Assembly (NCBI GenBank): GCA_905160935.1
Contig: CAJHZI010000382.1
Span: 144,501 to 208,500 of the forward strand
Source of the DNA: Enchytraeus crypticus
Taxonomy: Eukaryota > Annelida > Clitellata > Enchytraeida > Enchytraeidae
Direction: 5' to 3'
Length of the DNA stretch: 64,000 bases
The notes below the pieces were generated by a model. It worked only from the letters and a program-made list of their open reading frames with translations. It was not told where the DNA came from and ran no database searches. This document shows positions 58,921 to 64,000 of this stretch, in pieces. Numbering within the stretch: position 1 is the stretch's first letter; each line of letters starts with the position of its first letter. The translations under genes and the position numbers were made by a program.

Positions 58921-59702
58921 ATAGCTGAGGATAGAAATATGTGGAGGAATATGATTATTAGGCCTATAGATGTCTGAACATAGGTTACACGGTAATTTCA
59001 TCGCTTAAATCAAACTATCGTTTATGTAGACAGCAGACAATGAACCAATTAGCGACCTAAAGGGGTAAAGGTAAAGGATAAGGTAGGGTTGCAAAAAGCG
59101 ACCCTACCTTTTCTCCTATCTTGACATACGGGGCGTTGCAAATGCTCACATATAAGCCACACCGGAAAATACGCATCATTGCAATTAATAAGCACGTTAA
59201 ATCAGTCGGCTTTTTAGTTTTAACAATTTTGACAATATTTCTTAGTTCGGCTTTATAAAACTACAAGTAGGTTTGACCTTCAAACTGAGTTTTCGTGGAC
59301 TTGTGAATGAAATTATTGCATAACTTTTATTTAGAAATATTGATTTACCTTTTCTAACTAGCTCACAAATATGTTATACGTATAGTCTGCAATAATTATT
59401 GTTAGGTTACTTTACGTAATGGCTTTATCGTCTATTGTAAGATATATTACTCGACTAGGTTGTAAATTCAAGGTGCAAATGCAATTGTAAATGCAAATGT
59501 CGATTATTATACACTTAGTCTGGATTGTGCAATGTTAACTTGATTCTCAAATGTGAGTTTGTTAATAAGATATGCTGAGACGCACGATAGCAAAGACAAA
59601 GTAAAATAGTCTAGTTCATTGCATTGGATACATAAAGTTACAACGACACTGTGTTCTAGTGAGAAATTTTATACTTGAAAACTTCGTAACATACATGTAC
59701 GG
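58921..59702. other. Intergenic, one hairpin
   Basis: 59080-59112 is a 13-bp stem with a 5-nt loop (AAGGTAGGGTTGC, AAAAA, GCGACCCTACCTT, one G-T pair). No other structure or coding sequence noted. Confidence 0.45.
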
Positions 59703-59814
59703 TAATATTGTAGTTTTACGTTCTTTAAGTTGTTTTGAGTTTTGTTGAAAAGGTTTAACCGCTATACTTCTAACTTAAGCTAATCACTCCACGTATGCTT
59801 GTAACTATAAATAA

Positions 59815-59851
<37 letters not shown>

Positions 59852-59953
59852 TATATATAAACTATAAATAAATAAATAAATAAATATATATATATGTATT
59901 TATTTATATATAGTTATATATTATATATATAACTATATATAAATATATATTAT

Positions 59954-59984
<31 letters not shown>

Positions 59985-60190
59985 GATAAATAAATATATA
60001 TATAAATATATATAAACTATAAATAAATAAATATATATATATATATATATAGATATATATATATATATATATTTATTTATTTATTTATTTATAGGTACAA
60101 GCATACGTGGAGTGATTAAGTTAGAAGTATAGCGGTTAAACCTTTTCAACAAAATCTCGAAACAACTTAAAGAGCGTAAAACTACAATAT
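59703..60190. repeat. Long inverted repeat with AT-dinucleotide centre
   Basis: Arms of about 110 bp: left 59705-59815 (TTGTAGTTTTACGTTCTTTA ... CACTCCACGTATGCTTGTA), right 60092-60190 the reverse complement with a few differences. The centre of about 270 bp is (TA)n, TAAA and TTTA repeats that are also self-complementary. It could extrude as one hairpin of about 490 nt. Confidence 0.9.
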
Positions 60191-60254
60191 ATAATATATA
60201 TAATATATATATATATATATAAAACTACAACATTTCTGACCATTATATTAGGCA

Positions 60255-60490
60255 AATCTCTCTCTGTCTCTTTCTCTCTCTCTCTCTCACTCTCTCTCTC
60301 TATCTATCTATCTTTCACTCTCTCTCTCTCTCTCTTTCTCTCTTAATCTATATATTTACTCTCCTTTTCCAGTTCTCGCCCTATGCACCTCTCTTTTTCG
60401 CTCAATCTCTGTCTCTCTCTCTCTCTCTCTGTCTCTCTCTTTCTCTCTCTCTCTTTCTGTCTCTCTCTCTCTCTCTCCCTTTCTCTGGTT
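60255..60490. repeat. CT microsatellite cluster
   Basis: Interrupted (CT)n blocks at 60255-60345 and 60395-60485. Open frames across it are artefacts. Confidence 0.95.
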
Positions 60491-60709
60491 ATTGCTCTAG
60501 TAGCGGGCCTAAGATGCATATTTCTATTCGTACTCTGTGTTATATGTTCTTCAAGCTGGATAAGCCACGTTCTTAATATTTTTATTTTATAATTTAATTT
60601 GATAATTTTTCAGTATATTTCATAATTGTAAGTTAAAATCAAACAAACATTAATTTGTTAATTCCATCGACAGCTAAATCTAATGAGCCGTAACCAGTTT
60701 ATATAACCG

Positions 60710-60972
60710 GTAAGTTAGAGTAACCAGTTTATTTAACCGGTAAGTTAGAGTAACCAGTTTACTTATCAGGTAAATAAACATAACCAGTTAACTTTAACCG
60801 GTTTACCGGTTTGTAGAACCGGTTAACTTTAACCGGTTCTACAAACCGGTTAACTTTAACCGGTTCTACAAACCGGTTAACCGGTTAAAGTTAACTGGTT
60901 ATGTTTATTTACCTGATAAGTAAACTGGTTACTCTAACTTACCGGTTAAATAAACTGGTTACTCTAACTTAC
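60710..60972. repeat. Large palindrome rich in AACCGGTT
   Basis: The left arm GTAAGTTAGAGTAACCAGTT ... and right arm ... AACTGGTTACTCTAACTTAC are reverse complements over about 115-130 bp. The centre near 60841 is made of tandem AACCGGTT and ACAAACCGGTTAACTTTA units. Within each arm the outer 30 bp is itself repeated. Confidence 0.92.
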
Positions 60973-61064
60973 AAACGTGTAACCGGTGCGCCTCTGCGGC
61001 AGTATAAAATCAGCGGTTCATTGAGTGATTGTCTCATTCGTCGTCAGTTAACTGAGACGTTAAC

Positions 61065-61620
61065 AAGGCGGACTACCCGGGGCGGACTGCCCGGGGCGGA
61101 CCGCCCGGGGCGGACCGCTCGGGGCGGGCCTGCTCGGGGTGGGCCTGCCCGGGGGCGGGCCAGTCCCTAGCGGCAGGCCGGTCCCCCGGGCAGGCCAGCC
61201 TCAGGGGCGGGGCAACCCCCGGTTGGTCCAGCACCCATGCGGGCAGCCTCCCGGGGCGGGGCAGCCCCTGGGGCGGGGAGACCCTAAGGCGGGGAGACCC
61301 TGTGGCGGGGAGACCCTAAGGCGGGGAGACCCTAAAGCGGGGAGCCCCCGGGATGGGGCAGCCCCCGGGATGGGGCAGCCCCCGGGATGGGGCAGCCCCC
61401 GGGATGGGGCAGCCCCCGGGATGGGGCAGCCCCCGGGATGGGGCAGCCCCCGGGATGGGGCATGGGGCAGCCCCCGGGATGGGGCAGCCCCCGGGATGGG
61501 GCAGCCTTCGGAGTGAGGCAGCCCCCGGGATGGGGCAGCCCCCGGGATGGGGCAGCCCCCGGGATGGGGCAGCCTTCGGAGTGAGGCAGCCTTCGGAGTC
61601 AGCCCCTTTGGCCTGCCCTT
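61065..61620. repeat. Isolated GC-rich tandem array
   Basis: Three successive arrays: CGGGGCGGAC-type (61077-61140), an 18-bp unit GGCGGGGAGACCCTAA (about 61275-61345), and a 17-bp unit GGGGCAGCCCCCGGGAT (about 61345-61580). The base composition is opposite to the rest of the window. Gly/Pro/Ala-rich open frames on both strands are artefacts of the unit. Confidence 0.92.
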
Positions 61621-61899
61621 TGGGCATTTTGGGATGTTTGTTTGATTTTAACTTACAATTATTGAATATTCTGAAAAATGTGAATTACAGAGGTAAAAGA
61701 GGCTTTGGGAAAGAGTAAAGGAGAATCGTATTAATGCAAGTTAAGCGCTGTAACTGGGGTCGATTAAAACATAAATTATTAAATTCCTGATTTATCCAGC
61801 TCGTTGGTCGATGAATGGGGTGTGTCTCTTAAAGTGTACAATGTTATAACGCAGAGCACGAGTAGAAATATGTTTCTTAGGACCGCTACTTCAGCAATA

Positions 61900-62170
61900 G
61901 CCAGAGATAGAGAGAGGTTGACAAAGATAGGTACATAGGGAGAGAGAGAGAGTGTGTGTGTGAGAGAGAGTAATAGAGAGATAGGGATAGAGAGAGAGAG
62001 AGAGAGAGATTGATAGATAGTTAGCACTATTTGAGCTCCAATTTTATATATGTGTTTTGAAGTTTGTACGAGAACGTTGCGGAGCCAACTTGACGCTGGC
62101 TCCAAAAATGTATCAGAGAGAGAGAGAGAGGTGAGAGAGAGAGGGAGAGAGAGGGAGAGAGAGATATGTT
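61900..62170. repeat. GA and GT microsatellites
   Basis: (GA)n tracts at 61939-62008 and 62114-62163 with a short (GT)n. The intervening DNA belongs to the dispersed repeat that follows. Confidence 0.9.
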
Positions 62171-62480
62171 TATTAGATCCAAACACAGCATATATCATAC
62201 AAAATATACTACAAGCGAAAATTAGCACTAATTGAGCTATAATTTTAGCATACAAATGTTTCAAATTCGAATGTGAAAGTGGCGGAGCAGAATAAAGTTG
62301 GCTCCGCATATGCGTACAAAGCGGAGTTTGGTAAGCAATATGTACCAAACGGAGTGAGCTCTAATTGTGGGAATCGCAGCAAAAATTAGCACTAACTTGA
62401 GCTCTAATTTTCGGCATATAATTTAGATTTATTTGAAGAAGTTACTGTGCCAACTTGAGGGAGCTTAGTCCACAAACTGT
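62030..62480. repeat. Dispersed repeat, second copy, with GA array inside
   Basis: Shares GCGGAGCCAACTTGACG, AAAATTAGCACTAATTGAGC, CCAAACGGAGTGAGCTCTAA and TTTATTTGAAGAAGTT blocks with 32870-33370 in the opposite orientation. Probably a nonautonomous mobile element; termini not resolved. Confidence 0.65.
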
Positions 62481-63100
62481 TTGTAGGATTCCAGGCTTGT
62501 AACCGTAACTTCTATGTAAAAGCTTATTGACTTATTAATGTTGACTTATTGTTCTTTGTGTTGGGTAATCAATTTGCTTATTTTGAGAAATCTATATAAG
62601 TTGGGTAGGTAACTTACAATTAGCGGTAACGGTATATCTGATGTAACGATTTAAGAGTTGTAATATAAAAAAATTACCACTGTCTTAATGATTAATGATA
62701 ACTAAAGATTAACTTAATGAATTAATCTACATGTAGGCTTATGCAGAATTTGCACATAGTCGTCTTAACGTTAGAGCGGCTACGCCTTTCCTATAGTTTG
62801 TGGTGACATTTATGAATTTAAATTTTTGAGAAAAGGTTAATATTAATGTGTGCCTACTTTGTAATCTTATTGTTTGCTCCCATGCTTCACTTGTACCCAC
62901 TAACTGTAACCCAGCCAGCAAAGAAAATCTTGTGAATTGAACCAGAGTAAAAGAGGAAAACTCGTCAATAAAACAGTCCTATCAATCAGTACGATTATAA
63001 TTGTTTTCCTTATAGTACACACTTGACATACCGCATGTGCTACATAGTTTACTTACATGTAATTGCTGTTTTTGTAGTTTTCGTTATTTTCTCTCTTTCC
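62481..63100. other. AT-rich intergenic region
   Basis: Nothing recognised. An AATAAA at about 62968 (GTCAATAAAACAG) has no gene upstream on this strand that it obviously serves. Confidence 0.35.
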
Positions 63101-63109
63101 ACTCCTTGG

Positions 63110-63330
63110 TTATTAGTAATCGTTGCCTTTTGTTGGCGCTCCAATAGCAACCGGCGCGGATATAAGAATAACCTCCAACACCCTGGGGATTATTTACATT
63201 CCAATCTGTCGACACTCGGTCTTACAAAGTGGTCGCCCACAAAGGACTAACCTCGCGCAACTTGGCTTTACTGCGTTCAATTGACGAGCAGCTTAACTGG
63301 GCGCGCTAAATTCCTTCCCAATTAGTATAA
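63110..63330 (+). promoter_or_regulatory. Candidate promoter region of the gene at 63597
   Basis: Local rise in GC with a CCAAT box (CTCCAATAGCAACC near 63140), GTTGCC near 63121 and GGCGCGG near 63155. GTTGCC and GCAAC resemble RFX half-sites but are about 20 bp apart, too far for a standard X-box. It sits 270-480 bp upstream of the start codon. Composition-based inference only. Confidence 0.3.
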
Positions 63331-63596
63331 TAATAAGTAGAATATAAGAAGCTGATATTTAATATACCAGCTTTAGAATACGTCAATAAACTACTTTTGT
63401 CAGATCGTGTGTGGGGAATAAATCTCTCGCTCCGCACGATATCGTCACCGAATGTCGCTTTTGCATTGTATGAACAAAATTTCGCTCGATATCTAAGTGT
63501 ACTCGTTCTTAGCAAGTGCTTGTTATATTGCTACTTAACAGTATTCAATAAGTAAATTGTAATAGAGAAATACATGTTAGTTGACTTGTGTGTAAA

Positions 63597-63699
63597 ATGG
63601 CTATGGAGCAAGTCTTCCAGGTTGAAGATTTAAACTCTAAATCTATAACTGCCATAGGATATCACGGGAGTCGAAGAGAAATCATGATTGGATTTGAAG
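63597..63699 (+). CDS. First exon of a gene, possibly WD-repeat protein (partial)
   Basis: ATG at 63597 (context AAAATGGCT) opens 34 codons reading MAMEQVFQVEDLNSKSITAI, then GYHGSRREIMIGFEG across a perfect donor GTAAGT at 63700 (phase 1). The SITAIGYHGSRREIMIGFE pattern (hydrophobic strand, turn, strand, Gly-Phe-Glu) is what opens a WD40 blade, where the next residues are usually DG and a Trp-Asp pair. The following exons lie beyond or near the window edge and were not found. The family call is tentative; the exon itself is well supported. Confidence 0.6.
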
Positions 63700-64000
63700 G
63701 TAAGTCAAATTTTCATCCTTTTGATGTCAATTTTCTAAAATTATGTAGTTCTTTATAATATCGAGTAAATACATAAAGAAAGAAGTTAAACTCCATCGGT
63801 AAATTTGTCATCCAACTTGTTACTTTTCATGGATCCACCAATGATAATCTCTCGCAACAAACGTAGATTGAACGAGATGCGGCCTTATTCTAGGCATTTA
63901 GGCAACTGCATTAATTGCATGTTGGAGCTAAAACTCGACTAAGGAAAGCAAGTGTGTGACTATGTCATTGTGTACTCTGACTCCTCACTTCTGTCCTTTC
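63700..64000. other. Start of the intron of the last gene
   Basis: No second exon recognised before the window ends. The CTCGACTAAGGAAAGCAAG stretch near 63935 is not convincingly coding. Confidence 0.4.

Noticed and set aside
61139-61718. Gly/Pro-rich open frames on both strands, collagen- or silk-like at first glance
   Set aside because: Artefact of 17- and 18-bp GC-rich units. There is no signal peptide, splice context or non-repeat domain, and opposite strands are open equally.
63110-63160. RFX X-box in the promoter of the last gene
   Set aside because: The GTTGCC and GCAAC half-sites are about 20 bp apart, whereas an X-box needs a spacing of 1-3 bp.

Overview
This is a window of an AT-rich, intron-rich metazoan genome. 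I infer an invertebrate with cilia, but I cannot name the phylum. The evidence is spliced genes with GT-AG introns, tRNA-derived SINEs with B boxes, non-LTR retrotransposons, piggyBac- and hAT-like DNA transposons, many microsatellites and minisatellites, and one clear ciliary gene. I see no bacterial-type operons, rRNA genes, tRNA genes or CRISPR arrays.

Layout, all genes on the + strand. At 17-94 there is a possible terminal exon of an upstream gene. Positions 919-6781 hold a five-exon gene for a small single-pass membrane protein (187 aa) with two cytoplasmic PY motifs. A nonautonomous hAT-like element and several SINEs lie in its introns. Positions 6782-14880 are repeat-rich: a piggyBac transposon at 9849-12129 sits in a minisatellite and itself carries a 364-bp foldback insertion. 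A second hAT-like MITE is at 13610-14146. Positions 14887-16836 hold a two-exon gene for a very basic Ser/Arg/Lys/Ala-repeat protein ending in an HMG box. Positions 16850-23440 are microsatellites, LINE fragments and a 5'-truncated LINE with a clear target-site duplication (21628-22853).

The main gene, 23504-53869, is nephrocystin-3 (NPHP3). I assembled 28 exons by hand. All splice phases agree and the coding total is 3774 nt (1257 aa plus stop). The order is a myristoylation-type N-terminus, coiled coil, middle domain, NACHT-like P-loop, then TPR repeats. Positions 53870-63596 are intergenic: SINEs, a LINE fragment, two long palindromes and an isolated GC-rich tandem array. At 63597 the first exon of another gene begins, possibly a WD-repeat protein.

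The most unusual feature is in the NPHP3 introns. Minisatellites and short tandem duplications repeatedly abut, or include, splice junctions (exons 5, 10, 18, 19, 21, 23, 26, 27), and exon 13 is bracketed by near-identical direct repeats of about 125 bp. I found no endogenous virus, Polinton or toxin gene.
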